Shown piece by piece: positions 28,881 to 38,318 of a stretch of DNA of 64,000 bases. The notes beneath the pieces are model-generated. The model made no database searches. It was given only the letters and a program-made list of their open reading frames with translations, and had not been told where the DNA came from. Origin of the DNA: Mucilaginibacter sp. SMC90 (GTDB taxonomy: Bacteria > Bacteroidota > Bacteroidia > Sphingobacteriales > Sphingobacteriaceae); the NCBI RefSeq assembly GCF_022811725.1, contig NZ_CP094527.1, positions 6,200,001 to 6,264,000 of the forward strand. The letters are read 5' to 3'. The position numbers and the translations under genes were made by a program. The number at the start of each line of letters is the position of its first letter. Position 1 is the first letter of the stretch.

Positions 28881-31800
28881 TTAAAATTGAACGCTTAAAC
28901 CAAAAGTAAAATCGTGGCTGGTCGGATAACCACCGGCAACATCGCGGCCCAGCGCGGAAACCACTTCCGGATCGGGTCCGTTATAGAAGCTGAAGGTATA
29001 GATGTTACTTACTGTTCCATACAGCCTGCAAGATGTAATTCCGAAACGTTTGGTGAATTTGGGATTGAGGTTATAGGAAAAAGTAATGCTGTTGATTTTC
29101 AGGTATGAGCCATCCTCCTGAAATAGGGTTTGTCCATATTGAAATGGTGAGATAAGACCGCTCCTGGTATAGTCATATGGATTGGGATAAATGGCCACAT
29201 CGCCTGGTTTACGCCAGAAATTAAAGTTCTCGATAGGTGCCAGCGCATTCTGCGAGGTAGGATTGGAAAAATTCTGGAAACGGCTAGCCAGGGCATTGTT
29301 CAAAATGTCCCTGCCAAAGACGTAAGAAGCATTAAAACTGAATGAAAACGGCCCATATTGCATATTATTGCTGAACCCGCCCACGAATCTTGGCTGAGAA
29401 TCTCCGGCAATTACAAAGTCGTTAGCATCCAGAACATAATCGCCGTTGACATCAGTCCATGCAGGATCTCCTGCCTGAAAATAACGGCCGTTATTAGCGG
29501 TTCCGCCCATCCGGTATCGTAGCCCTGTAAGCGGGTCAATTGGGACATCGGTTGTTCTGGAATAAACTCCCTTATAATTTAAAAGAACGTTGGCAAGCGC
29601 ATTGGTCCCCAACCGGTTAATAATAGGCTGACCCGTATCTCCTCCCGAGATGATAATCTGCCTTACATTATCGGGAAGCGCCGCAAGCACATCGTGAGTA
29701 TAGGAGCCGTTGATAGAAAAGTTCCACTTCAGCTTACTGGACGGGCTCAAAGGCCTGAACGACAGGGAAATTTCCTGCCCGTAATTTACAAGGCTGGTTT
29801 CATTGGTATTGATACTGTTAAAAACATTTATATTAGCGATATTTTTAGCGCTCAGGATATAATCGGTTTGTTTATAGTAGGTATCAAAGCTTAATCCGAT
29901 GGCACCGTTAAAAAAGCCGAGATCAAGGCCGTAATTCCACTGAGTAGTTGAACTTGGAACTAAAAACTGGTTGGGTATCGTCGTCAGGTCCAGTGATGTG
30001 GAGGGCTGGTTGTTGTAGGTGCTCGGATCGGTCGTATATTTACCGTAAACATCGTAAATCGTACCTGTCGGCACTATGTTCCTTCCCCAGGTAACCCTGA
30101 CAGATCCATAATCCAGCCAGCTCAGATTTTTAAGAAAGGCTTCTTTATTAAAGTTCCAGCGAAAACCTGCTCCGGGGCTTCTTGACCACGGGGTGTTGGT
30201 TCCGCTCGTTGATGTGCCATCCAGCCTGTAGGAAAGGTCCAGCACATATCTAGTCTTATAGTTATATGAAAATGCCGCAGAATAGCCTAAGGACCTGGTT
30301 TCCGGGTTGACGATGGCACTGCCGGATGATGTCGCATAATTATACCCGAGCGGCCCCTGGATCTGGTCGTTTGGCGTACCGACCTGATTGATCGTATTTC
30401 CCCTTGAGGTGCCCACAGATAGTTCGTTGAAGGCAAAAATATTAAAATTGTGATCGGATGCCACGACCTTGGTAAAGGAAATACCGCTCCTGGAATAGAG
30501 CGAAGTTCCTATTAAACTGTAAGCGTAAACCTGGTTAGTATTGTTGTTCAATATACCCGGACTGAATGTTTCCTCCGTTGCTGAAGTATAAGTATACCCA
30601 AAAGTTGTTGAGGCGCGCAAGCCCCTTGCCAGTTCGTAATCAATACCTATGTTCGTACCTATCGAAGCGGTTTTATTGTTATCGCTGATTGACACTGCCG
30701 CCAAAGCTGCATTGCTTGCAGTAAACAAAGATGGCGGAGGTAAAAGGGATGATGAATTCACAACGCTGGCGATACCTGTTTGCAGCAATGAATTGCCGCT
30801 ACCTTTGCTGTTTTTTGCAAGCGAACTGGTGATAGAGGCGGATAGCTTAAATTTGTCGTTTGGCGCATACTGCATGTTCATATCCATATTATACCTCTGA
30901 AATCCTGTATTTGCGATGATCCCAGTTTGGTTAAACATGCCCGTATTAACCTTATAATTAAACGTCTGGCTGCCACCGGAAATATTTGCATTTTGCGTTT
31001 GATTAAATGTTGTGGCATAAAACAGTTTCTGCCAATCTGTTGAATTATTGTAATAGGCATTCAGACTGTCTGATAAAAACGGCGTTGTGTTAACCGTATT
31101 CAGAGCATGGTAGTAGGAAGTATCAAATTGCATAATCTGGTTTATCCTGGACCATCTTTCCCCTTTTCCGCCGATAACATTCTGCAGACGCGGAGGAGTG
31201 CTCAGATAATAATTACTGGTATATTGCACGATCGGAACAGCAGAGCGACCACGTTTGGTGGTTATCAGTATAACGCCGTAAGCCCCTTTGGATCCGTAAA
31301 GCGAGGTAGCCTGCGCATCTTTTAAAACCTGTATTTCTGCAATATCTTCGGTGGGAATCAACGAGAGAGGGCTGATACCGGGACCTGCCTGTTCAAATCC
31401 ATATTGTGCACCTGTTGTCTGATCAACAGGTATTCCGTCTACTACAAAAAGCGGTGAGCTGGGTGTGAGGTATGCGCTGTTACCTGTTCCCGTCACATTG
31501 GGATTGGATAGCCCGCGTATGGTAATCGTCCCGATCATACCCGGCGTACCGTTGTTATTCTGAATGTTCAGGCCAGCGACTTTACCCTGTAAAAGAGATA
31601 CTACATTCGATGCCGGAACGTCCTGAATATCTTTGGCAGTAATAGTGGTGATGGTACCTGTAGCTAGTTCCTTTCGTTTGGCATTGTAGCCGACAACCAC
31701 GATATCCTTTAACTGACTTTCTTTTACCTCCAGATTAACAAGGATATCCTTGCCGGCAACTACTTTTTGCTTTTGGGTTTCGAAACCGATGAACCGGAAG

Positions 31801-32033
31801 TAAAGCTCCGTGCCCTCCGGTACCTTTACGGTAAATCTCCCTTTACTATCGGTCGACGTTAAGATCTTCACAGGCTTCTCCTGCAAAAACACGGTTACCC
31901 CGCTTAACGTTGCATTTTTTGCCCGGTCCATCACCGTACCCGAAACTGTTATCACTTTTTTCTGCGCCAGCACCTGATTGCTGACACAGGATAACACTAA
32001 GAATAATATGACTAGAGTGTATAATTTCTTCAT
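28881..32033 (-). CDS. susC: SusC-like TonB-dependent outer-membrane transporter 1
   Basis: Outer-membrane beta-barrel importing oligosaccharides with SusD-1 as lid. 1050 residues: signal peptide (ending QVLA), a CarboxypepD_reg-like domain (about 28-110, VSGTVMDRAKNATLSGVTVF, LVNLEVKE), the TonB-box-like KDIVVVGYNAKRKELATG, a plug (LQGKVAGLNIQNNNGTPG, TIRGLSN, PLFVVDGIPVD, QVLKDAQATSLYGSKGAYGV) and a barrel ending GLSVQF. Its start is 32 bp after the DUF5007 stop, so it continues the operon begun by SusC-2. No FecR/anti-sigma partner is present; regulation fits the hybrid two-component type. Confidence 0.95.
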   Translation of the reverse strand: MKKLYTLVILFLVLSCVSNQVLAQKKVITVSGTVMDRAKNATLSGVTVFLQEKPVKILTSTDSKGRFTVKVPEGTELYFRFIGFETQKQKVVAGKDILVNLEVKESQLKDIVVVGYNAKRKELATGTITTITAKDIQDVPASNVVSLLQGKVAGLNIQNNNGTPGMIGTITIRGLSNPNVTGTGNSAYLTPSSPLFVVDGIPVDQTTGAQYGFEQAGPGISPLSLIPTEDIAEIQVLKDAQATSLYGSKGAYGVILITTKRGRSAVPIVQYTSNYYLSTPPRLQNVIGGKGERWSRINQIMQFDTSYYHALNTVNTTPFLSDSLNAYYNNSTDWQKLFYATTFNQTQNANISGGSQTFNYKVNTGMFNQTGIIANTGFQRYNMDMNMQYAPNDKFKLSASITSSLAKNSKGSGNSLLQTGIASVVNSSSLLPPPSLFTASNAALAAVSISDNNKTASIGTNIGIDYELARGLRASTTFGYTYTSATEETFSPGILNNNTNQVYAYSLIGTSLYSRSGISFTKVVASDHNFNIFAFNELSVGTSRGNTINQVGTPNDQIQGPLGYNYATSSGSAIVNPETRSLGYSAAFSYNYKTRYVLDLSYRLDGTSTSGTNTPWSRSPGAGFRWNFNKEAFLKNLSWLDYGSVRVTWGRNIVPTGTIYDVYGKYTTDPSTYNNQPSTSLDLTTIPNQFLVPSSTTQWNYGLDLGFFNGAIGLSFDTYYKQTDYILSAKNIANINVFNSINTNETSLVNYGQEISLSFRPLSPSSKLKWNFSINGSYTHDVLAALPDNVRQIIISGGDTGQPIINRLGTNALANVLLNYKGVYSRTTDVPIDPLTGLRYRMGGTANNGRYFQAGDPAWTDVNGDYVLDANDFVIAGDSQPRFVGGFSNNMQYGPFSFSFNASYVFGRDILNNALASRFQNFSNPTSQNALAPIENFNFWRKPGDVAIYPNPYDYTRSGLISPFQYGQTLFQEDGSYLKINSITFSYNLNPKFTKRFGITSCRLYGTVSNIYTFSFYNGPDPEVVSALGRDVAGGYPTSHDFTFGLSVQF

Positions 32034-32065
32034 AATGAATTTCTGTTACCTGTTAATGTTAAGGG

Positions 32066-33100
32066 TTAAAACAAGGGAGATTCTCCGGAGAATACGATGA
32101 TAATCTGCCAGCTTCCTTCTTCATATATCGCAAAGTCGAAAGCCATCTGGGAAGTTTCCCTAAGCCCTCCCGAGTTAAGCCGGTCATAGGAAAATATGGT
32201 GTGTGCCATGGTTCCTGACGAATTCGTATAACCGGTTTTCATTGCGACCAGGGGTATCGGGTAAGCAACCTTGTATTTTACATATTGATCGGTTTTCTCC
32301 ATATCAAAACCGTGCACCAGCGCAGGCCAATTCGTCTTATTGAAATTGTTTGGATCAATCGGGTTATAGTTCGCATCATAAAATTTGAAGGTCAGAGAAT
32401 TGCCCTGGGTCACACTGGCGGTGTCCTTGTAAAAGAAAATATGAACGGTAGACAAGGGGATGCTGAGACCTGTCTGCTTTCCCCTGAAATTGCTGATAGA
32501 AAGCGGAGACACATAGGTGTTTTGCGCAATACCATTAACAGGATCATAAACTGAGGGTTCGTAAGGCCTTTCTCTTTGCGGCTGTAATCTCATATTCCTT
32601 ACGTACCGGCTTCCGCCGGAGTTACTGATTTTCACATCAAATGTATATCCGGAATCAGGCTGACATAATACGAACGATGATTGTGCACCTGCCCACATCA
32701 GGAACTCCCCTGCATGATCCCTTATAGAAAACAAAGGCTGTTTTACGATTGATCTTTTGTTCTCAATTTCCGCCAAAGTTGTTTCTGTACCGGTATAGCC
32801 TTGCGTCCATACCTTTACCGGGAAACTGTTGGTAAGTTCCGGCGCCGGGGCATTGGTTGTCGTCCGGTGAAGGTTGACAATTTCAAAGGTCAGCGGCAAC
32901 GTGGAGTTCCCGGCATTGAAGTTGTTATCAAATAACGTGCTCCGTCCAAGAGTGGGTTTGTAAACTGTCTGTGTAAAACGTGAATCATCACTTAGCGTGT
33001 CCCGATTGTCCGGCAGGTTCTTTGTACAGGAACTTAACGTCAGCAATAAGCCTGCAAAAACCAGCAATATATTTTTATGGTTTAGTGTGAATTTTTTCAT
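32066..33100 (-). CDS. DUF5007-type lipoprotein
   Basis: Lipoprotein of 344 residues (lipobox LTLSSC). The sequence LPDNRDTLSDDSRFTQTVY, followed by KPTLGRSTLFDNNFNAGNS, is what I associate with the DUF5007 family found beside SusC/SusD pairs. The rest is predicted all-beta, with no catalytic motif that I can see; a surface glycan-binding role is inferred. It starts 3 bp after the fasciclin-2 stop and ends 32 bp before SusC-1, linking the two SusC/SusD modules into one transcript. Confidence 0.75.
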   Translation of the reverse strand: MKKFTLNHKNILLVFAGLLLTLSSCTKNLPDNRDTLSDDSRFTQTVYKPTLGRSTLFDNNFNAGNSTLPLTFEIVNLHRTTTNAPAPELTNSFPVKVWTQGYTGTETTLAEIENKRSIVKQPLFSIRDHAGEFLMWAGAQSSFVLCQPDSGYTFDVKISNSGGSRYVRNMRLQPQRERPYEPSVYDPVNGIAQNTYVSPLSISNFRGKQTGLSIPLSTVHIFFYKDTASVTQGNSLTFKFYDANYNPIDPNNFNKTNWPALVHGFDMEKTDQYVKYKVAYPIPLVAMKTGYTNSSGTMAHTIFSYDRLNSGGLRETSQMAFDFAIYEEGSWQIIIVFSGESPLF

Positions 33101-33103
33101 TGG

Positions 33104-33775
33104 TTATTGATTAAACTTTGAAGAAAATTGATTGAATCCAAAGATGTGGCCGGGAGACAGGACATGTATGATACCGTTTTTTGTTTTAATATTCAGAGTT
33201 TGAGTAGTTGTACTAACCCAATTACTTGAAATCGTGGAATTATTGGTGTCGGAAAAGAGCAACTGTTGCTCGCCCGCGCCGACATAGCCGGATGCGTTAA
33301 GCAACTGGTAGTCTACGTGCATGGGATATTCATATTTCAATCCCGAAAAATCAACTCCGTTAGATTGTGAACTGATATCTGTTGTAAGGTAAGTTCCGCT
33401 GATCACATACTTGTAAACCATCGTATCCAATACAGATACGTCCAGATCCCTGAGATATAGAGGCGGTTTGTTTTCAAATGCCCTGTCCCTGTTCAGACTT
33501 TTGATCGCGGTTTCAAAACTCTTGTTGGTGATACTGAAAAAAGTTATTTTTTTATTGGTCAAGCTGTCCTGTAACCCAGGTATGCGGTCAACCAAAACCA
33601 ACAGTGAATCATAAACCCCGGTTTGCGCTTTCAGGTAGTCCATTGCAGATCCATCATAACTGGTAAAACTCTGTTTGAGTGCATCGTGGTAGGTCTGATC
33701 TCCTTTCTTACAAGAAATAGTTACGATGGCAATAACAGCACAGACCATTAATAATTTATAAATTCGGCTAATCAT
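33104..33775 (-). CDS. Fasciclin-domain lipoprotein 2
   Basis: Lipoprotein of about 223 residues with a FAS1 domain (lipobox IVTISC). FAS1 landmarks are KKITFFSITNKSFETAIKSL, YKYVISGTYLTTDI and the terminal KNGIIHVLSPGHIFGF. I chose the ATG at 33775 because an earlier in-frame ATG (33802) would overlap the SusD-2 coding end and adds nothing to the signal peptide; the gap to SusD-2 is then 17 bp. Paralog of the fasciclin lipoprotein at 26601-27344, and in the same position after SusD. Confidence 0.8.
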   Translation of the reverse strand: MISRIYKLLMVCAVIAIVTISCKKGDQTYHDALKQSFTSYDGSAMDYLKAQTGVYDSLLVLVDRIPGLQDSLTNKKITFFSITNKSFETAIKSLNRDRAFENKPPLYLRDLDVSVLDTMVYKYVISGTYLTTDISSQSNGVDFSGLKYEYPMHVDYQLLNASGYVGAGEQQLLFSDTNNSTISSNWVSTTTQTLNIKTKNGIIHVLSPGHIFGFNQFSSKFNQ

Positions 33776-33792
33776 TATTTCAATTTTAAAGT

Positions 33793-35337
33793 TTATTTCC
33801 AATATGGATTTTGCTGAAGCAGATTGTTTGCACTTAGTACATTTGTTGCTATCGGCCAGTATATGCCGCCGTTTTGGATGAGTGTGGTGAATGCCGGATT
33901 GTTTTGCCTTATCCTGTTATATCGGATCAGGTCGTACCAGCTCCATCCTTCGCCCAGGAGTTCTCTTCTCCTTTCGGCGAAGATGGCATCCACAATATTT
34001 TCCGGCGAGTCGGCAACAAAAATCGGTAGGCCCCTGGCCGATTTGATGATATTTAGTGACCTGATGGCGTCATCCCGGCGACCGAGAACAGCCTGTGCTT
34101 CAGCACGCAGCAGTGTAATCTCTTCCAGGCGGGTAAACAAAATCACAGAACCGTATATAGGATAAGTTCCATCAGTTACACCATCCCGCAAAACCTTTAT
34201 TTTGCTAAAAACCGGCATATCGCTATTGTAGTTAGTGATATAATTTGTTCTTATTGCTTTAGCTATGGTATCTGTTCCGAAGCGGAGATCATATGGGTCA
34301 GTAAAGATGGATGCCAGCGTATCCCTGGATATATATATATCCTGCTTTTGCCTGGCTATAATTGGCTGTGCCAGCGTAAGCTCTTCAATATGGCCGGACT
34401 GACCGGATTCCCCATTTATATCCATTGCGCCGAAGGCGACGATCTGCGAAGGAAACCGTTGTGAAAAAAGACCGTTGGCAGCCGTAAGCGTGTTAACATC
34501 AGTATAAGTAATATTAGCCTTAGCATAATTATTCAGGACAAAGGAAGTATAAACATCAACATTTACGTAGTTGCCTTCCCATGCGGCTACATGCGCCAGA
34601 ATCGCGTATGCAGAAACCTTATTAAGCAAAGCTCCGCTCCAGGTTCCCTGATTGGCACCATAGTAGCTTTCCGGAGCAACTCCATACAGGTAGGGAAGGT
34701 CGGCGGCCGCAGCAAGGAGTTCGCGATCACAAAAATCCAGTACAGTTTTGGAATTTGTTCTTGGCATTGCGGCAAAACTACCGTTATCGTATGCCGCCGT
34801 AAGGAGAGGCACGTCACCCCATATTCTGACCATGTAAAAATACGCGAATGCTCTTAGCGCCCTCGCCTGAGCAATATCATATTTAAGGTTAACATCTGAG
34901 TAACGGGTATCAGCCACCTGTACGGAAGGAGCGTGCTCAATAAAGACAGAAGCACTGTTTATAATAGCGTAGAACCTTCTCCAGTCCGAAAGGTCCTGCA
35001 AAACAGGGAATGCGGCATTTAACTCGTTCCTCCTGATCGCAGAAAGATCGTTTCGGTTATAAACGCTGAAATCACCTGTTCTCAGTTCTCCGTACAGCCA
35101 CTGCCCGTCATTGTTGGAAAGGGCCGCCCTGAACAAGCCGTAAATACCCATCAGGGCGGACTTGGTGTCTGTGATGCTTTTCCATTGTTGTGGTTCAGCA
35201 GAAACATGTGTAGCCTGTATATCCAGCATTTTCCTGCAGGAGAAGTTCACAGTGATTAGTAGTGTGGCAAGACCTAATAAAAGGAATTTCCACATTGATA
35301 TTTTCTTTTTTAATAAAAACATATGCATGACGGTCAT
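33793..35337 (-). CDS. susD: SusD-like surface glycan-binding protein 2
   Basis: SusD/RagB family lipoprotein of up to 514 residues (lipobox VNFSC). Landmarks are KMLDIQATHVSAEPQQWKSI, the TPR block ARALRAFAYFYMVRIWGDVP, EEITLLRAEAQAVLG and FAERRRELLGEGWSWYDLIR, ending QQNPYWK. The first ATG shares one base with the SusC-2 stop (TAATG), which suggests translational re-initiation. A second candidate start at 35295 (MWKFLLLG) sits directly before the signal peptide and would leave a normal n-region. Partner of SusC-2. Confidence 0.92.
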   Translation of the reverse strand: MTVMHMFLLKKKISMWKFLLLGLATLLITVNFSCRKMLDIQATHVSAEPQQWKSITDTKSALMGIYGLFRAALSNNDGQWLYGELRTGDFSVYNRNDLSAIRRNELNAAFPVLQDLSDWRRFYAIINSASVFIEHAPSVQVADTRYSDVNLKYDIAQARALRAFAYFYMVRIWGDVPLLTAAYDNGSFAAMPRTNSKTVLDFCDRELLAAAADLPYLYGVAPESYYGANQGTWSGALLNKVSAYAILAHVAAWEGNYVNVDVYTSFVLNNYAKANITYTDVNTLTAANGLFSQRFPSQIVAFGAMDINGESGQSGHIEELTLAQPIIARQKQDIYISRDTLASIFTDPYDLRFGTDTIAKAIRTNYITNYNSDMPVFSKIKVLRDGVTDGTYPIYGSVILFTRLEEITLLRAEAQAVLGRRDDAIRSLNIIKSARGLPIFVADSPENIVDAIFAERRRELLGEGWSWYDLIRYNRIRQNNPAFTTLIQNGGIYWPIATNVLSANNLLQQNPYWK

Positions 35338-38318
35338 TATAAATTCAACTTAAATCCTAAAATGAATGAACGGGGGATCGGGAGGCCATACCCGCTGTAA
35401 TTACCGTTAAAATCGATCAGCTCCGGGTCAGATCCGCTAAAGCTGGTAATCGTCAGTAAATTACTTGCTGTTGCATAGAGGTAGGCCTTTCTTGTACCGA
35501 TACTTCCTTTCTTGAACAGAACTTTACTGATGTCGTAACCCAGCGTCACGGAACGTAATTTGATATAGGAGGCATTTTCAAGGAAAAGATTCTGGTCCTG
35601 CTGGTAAGGCACGGCGCTGCTCCATGGGTTATATATTGGGTACTTGGAAAGATCAACGTCCTTTTGCCAGGAAAAAATTTCCTGCACCGCGTTGATGGAG
35701 TTTGAATTCCCCTGGTTAATAAAATCAAATTCATTTGCGGCTTTTACATTCAAGGCCTTTTGTCCGACCGCAAAAAACATATTGATGTTCAGATCAAAGT
35801 TTTTATAATGAAACTGGTTATTCCAGCCGCCGGTAAACGCGGGCATGCTATGTCCCGTCAATACCTTATCGTTATCATCAATCACAAAATCACCGTTTTG
35901 GTCTTTCCATCTCGGATCCCCCCCCTTAAGGGCCACTCCTTTATAGTTTAGTGGTTTGTTATCGGCAGGGTTAACCGGTACATCAGCCGTATTATTGTAG
36001 ATCCCGTTATTGTCAAGCAGCCAGAACTGATCTACCGATTTGCCGACCTGCAGCTTCCTGTCACCCACAATCAATTCATGCAGGCCGTTGGGAAGTGCGG
36101 TAAGCTCGTTGCGGTTAACATTGACGTTGAAGGACGTTGACCAGTTAAAATAATCTTTGCTCTTTAAAACGGCTATGTTGACGGTAGCGTCGACCCCTTT
36201 ATTATCTACTGACATTCCCTGAAGCCAGTTCGAAGTATAGCCATACTCCCTGGGCACCGGTACGGCTATCACCTGCTGTTTGTCTTTCCGGTCATAAAGG
36301 CTTAAGGAAACCTGTAGCCTGTTATTAAAAAATGAGCCGTCAAGATTGACCGCTGCCTGATCGGAATAAGACCAGCCAAGCCCGTAGCCTATCCATCCTG
36401 CCACATAGGGACGGGAAAGGGCGGCATATGAATTGTAGGAAGAAATGTCGGGGTTTTGATTCCAGCCCAGGTCGACCGTATATTGCGGCCCGGCCGCGAA
36501 TTGGTCCTGGGTAAGCAGGCGCCCAATTTTTGCCCAGGAAAGCCCTGCCGAAAGTTGGTTAATTGCTTGGTTGTTCCTTAGAAACTGATTTCTGATATTC
36601 CATTTCGCATTAAAAGCCGGCGTAACCAGCCAGGAATGATCCGGCTGAACATTCGAAACACCGTCATCCCGCAGCATGGCATTAACCTCCAGCAGATCCT
36701 TGTAATTATACTTCATCGAACCATACGCGGAGTATAACCTCATCCGCTCCTTATCTGTATAGCGGCGAATCACAAAACCGGCACTCGAAGTGGCCACTTT
36801 TACGAAGTCATTTAAGCCGTGATAAGCTTGTGAATAATTATAGCGGTGGATATCATCCTGAACCGTAGCGCCTGCATCGAAAGTAAAAGAATGGTTTTCA
36901 TCCAGTTTATACTTATAATTCAGCGAGTTGATCCACATCGCCCGCTGATTATAACCGAAATAATTAGAAACATAGTTGATATTATCCATGATAGCCATCG
37001 GATAAAACAGGTCTCTTATTCCTTCATTATAATCAAAAGCGATCTTGGTGGTATAGTTAATTTTAAAAAAGTTAAAATTTAAGGCCAGGTAACCCTGAAC
37101 CGCGTTGGTAATATTGTTATCGATAGCATTATTATATTGGGTTAAAAAAGATTGATAAACGTCTTTCGATGGAGGCAAAGGCGTGGTGAGATCCGGCAGA
37201 TAACCTGTTTCCGCATAGCGGTCCCGCAAGCTTTTGTTCGGATCGCGGCTTGTCCGGGCGGCGCTGATCATACTGGAAACAGTCAGCCAGCTATAAGGAG
37301 CCATATTGATAAAAAATGCAGCGCTGCTACGGGTGAAAGATGTATTGTCAGCATTTCCCTTATCGGAGCTCTGCCCGCCAAAGAAACGAAAGTTTGCTCG
37401 GTCTGAACCACCGGCAATACTCAAATCAATATTATAGACGGGTGTGTTTTGATAATAAAGGTCAGACCACTGCGCCGGTCCGTAGTAATTGCCGTTGGTT
37501 GCATCTCCCAGATAATTCGGATAGGTAGCCTTTTGTGCAGCCGTAGCGTACTTACTGTAAAACTGTTCACGGAACTGGTTTACATAACTGGCATTTACCG
37601 GACTTATATCAGTGGGTTTGGTTACCATTCCATAATAAGAGTTGACTTCTATCGTGCGGTATCCTGTTTTAGCATTCTTGGTAATTATATATATCGCTCC
37701 ATTCGCTGCCTGAGGACCTAACTTCGCAAGCTCCAGCGGATCCTTGATCACTTGGATTGACTGAATATTATCCGGGCTGATACCGGCAAGTAGATTGGTA
37801 GCAGGGCCGATAGGCTTATAATCGTATTGCTGGATGTTATAATTGTAGGGATGGTCCTGAATAAGAGGAATGCCATTTAAAAAAACGGTAGGCTGTACAC
37901 CATAGAGATCCTTGTTCGAAAACAGTGGTGAAGATAAACCGTGGATAACCATGCTTTGCATCGTGCCCGGTTCCCCGCTGTTCTCCTGAACGTAGGCTCC
38001 TGCAACATTTCCTTTGAGTAACTGCTGAATAGAAAGTAGTGGTGCTAAACCAGTTCTTTTCAGAGGGACCGTATCGGCACTTTGGACTGCTCCTTCAATA
38101 TGATCAATCTTATACTTGATCGTTTTTGCCAGGGCAACAGAATCTTTATAGTGCCTGGTAGTAGTATCTCTCTTAATGGTATCTTTGCCCATGAAGGACA
38201 GGATCAGGGCTTTTTCTGAAATTGCCGGTCGCTCCTTTGCATAGATTTTGTCAACACTAATAAATAATGCGAGGCAAATAAAGAAGACACATAATGGCTT
38301 ACGTAAAAATTTGATCAT
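35337..38318 (-). CDS. susC: SusC-like TonB-dependent outer-membrane transporter 2
   Basis: Outer-membrane TonB-dependent barrel of 993 residues. A signal peptide (ending KIYA) is followed by a short linker and then directly by the plug: LLKGNVAGAYVQENSGEPG, VIHGLSSP, PTVFLNGIPLI, IQVIKDPLELAKLGPQAANG. The barrel ends with SFILGFKLNL. Unlike SusC-1 it lacks the N-terminal CarboxypepD_reg-like domain. It is the first gene of the eleven-gene operon, has about 990 bp of non-coding DNA upstream, and carries a paired G-run operator about 270 bp before its start. Confidence 0.93.
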   Translation of the reverse strand: MIKFLRKPLCVFFICLALFISVDKIYAKERPAISEKALILSFMGKDTIKRDTTTRHYKDSVALAKTIKYKIDHIEGAVQSADTVPLKRTGLAPLLSIQQLLKGNVAGAYVQENSGEPGTMQSMVIHGLSSPLFSNKDLYGVQPTVFLNGIPLIQDHPYNYNIQQYDYKPIGPATNLLAGISPDNIQSIQVIKDPLELAKLGPQAANGAIYIITKNAKTGYRTIEVNSYYGMVTKPTDISPVNASYVNQFREQFYSKYATAAQKATYPNYLGDATNGNYYGPAQWSDLYYQNTPVYNIDLSIAGGSDRANFRFFGGQSSDKGNADNTSFTRSSAAFFINMAPYSWLTVSSMISAARTSRDPNKSLRDRYAETGYLPDLTTPLPPSKDVYQSFLTQYNNAIDNNITNAVQGYLALNFNFFKINYTTKIAFDYNEGIRDLFYPMAIMDNINYVSNYFGYNQRAMWINSLNYKYKLDENHSFTFDAGATVQDDIHRYNYSQAYHGLNDFVKVATSSAGFVIRRYTDKERMRLYSAYGSMKYNYKDLLEVNAMLRDDGVSNVQPDHSWLVTPAFNAKWNIRNQFLRNNQAINQLSAGLSWAKIGRLLTQDQFAAGPQYTVDLGWNQNPDISSYNSYAALSRPYVAGWIGYGLGWSYSDQAAVNLDGSFFNNRLQVSLSLYDRKDKQQVIAVPVPREYGYTSNWLQGMSVDNKGVDATVNIAVLKSKDYFNWSTSFNVNVNRNELTALPNGLHELIVGDRKLQVGKSVDQFWLLDNNGIYNNTADVPVNPADNKPLNYKGVALKGGDPRWKDQNGDFVIDDNDKVLTGHSMPAFTGGWNNQFHYKNFDLNINMFFAVGQKALNVKAANEFDFINQGNSNSINAVQEIFSWQKDVDLSKYPIYNPWSSAVPYQQDQNLFLENASYIKLRSVTLGYDISKVLFKKGSIGTRKAYLYATASNLLTITSFSGSDPELIDFNGNYSGYGLPIPRSFILGFKLNL

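Noticed and set aside
27363..38318. ECF sigma/anti-sigma (FecI/FecR) control of the SusC genes
   Set aside because: No sigma or FecR gene is present and neither SusC shows an N-terminal signalling (STN) extension; HTCS control explains the locus better.
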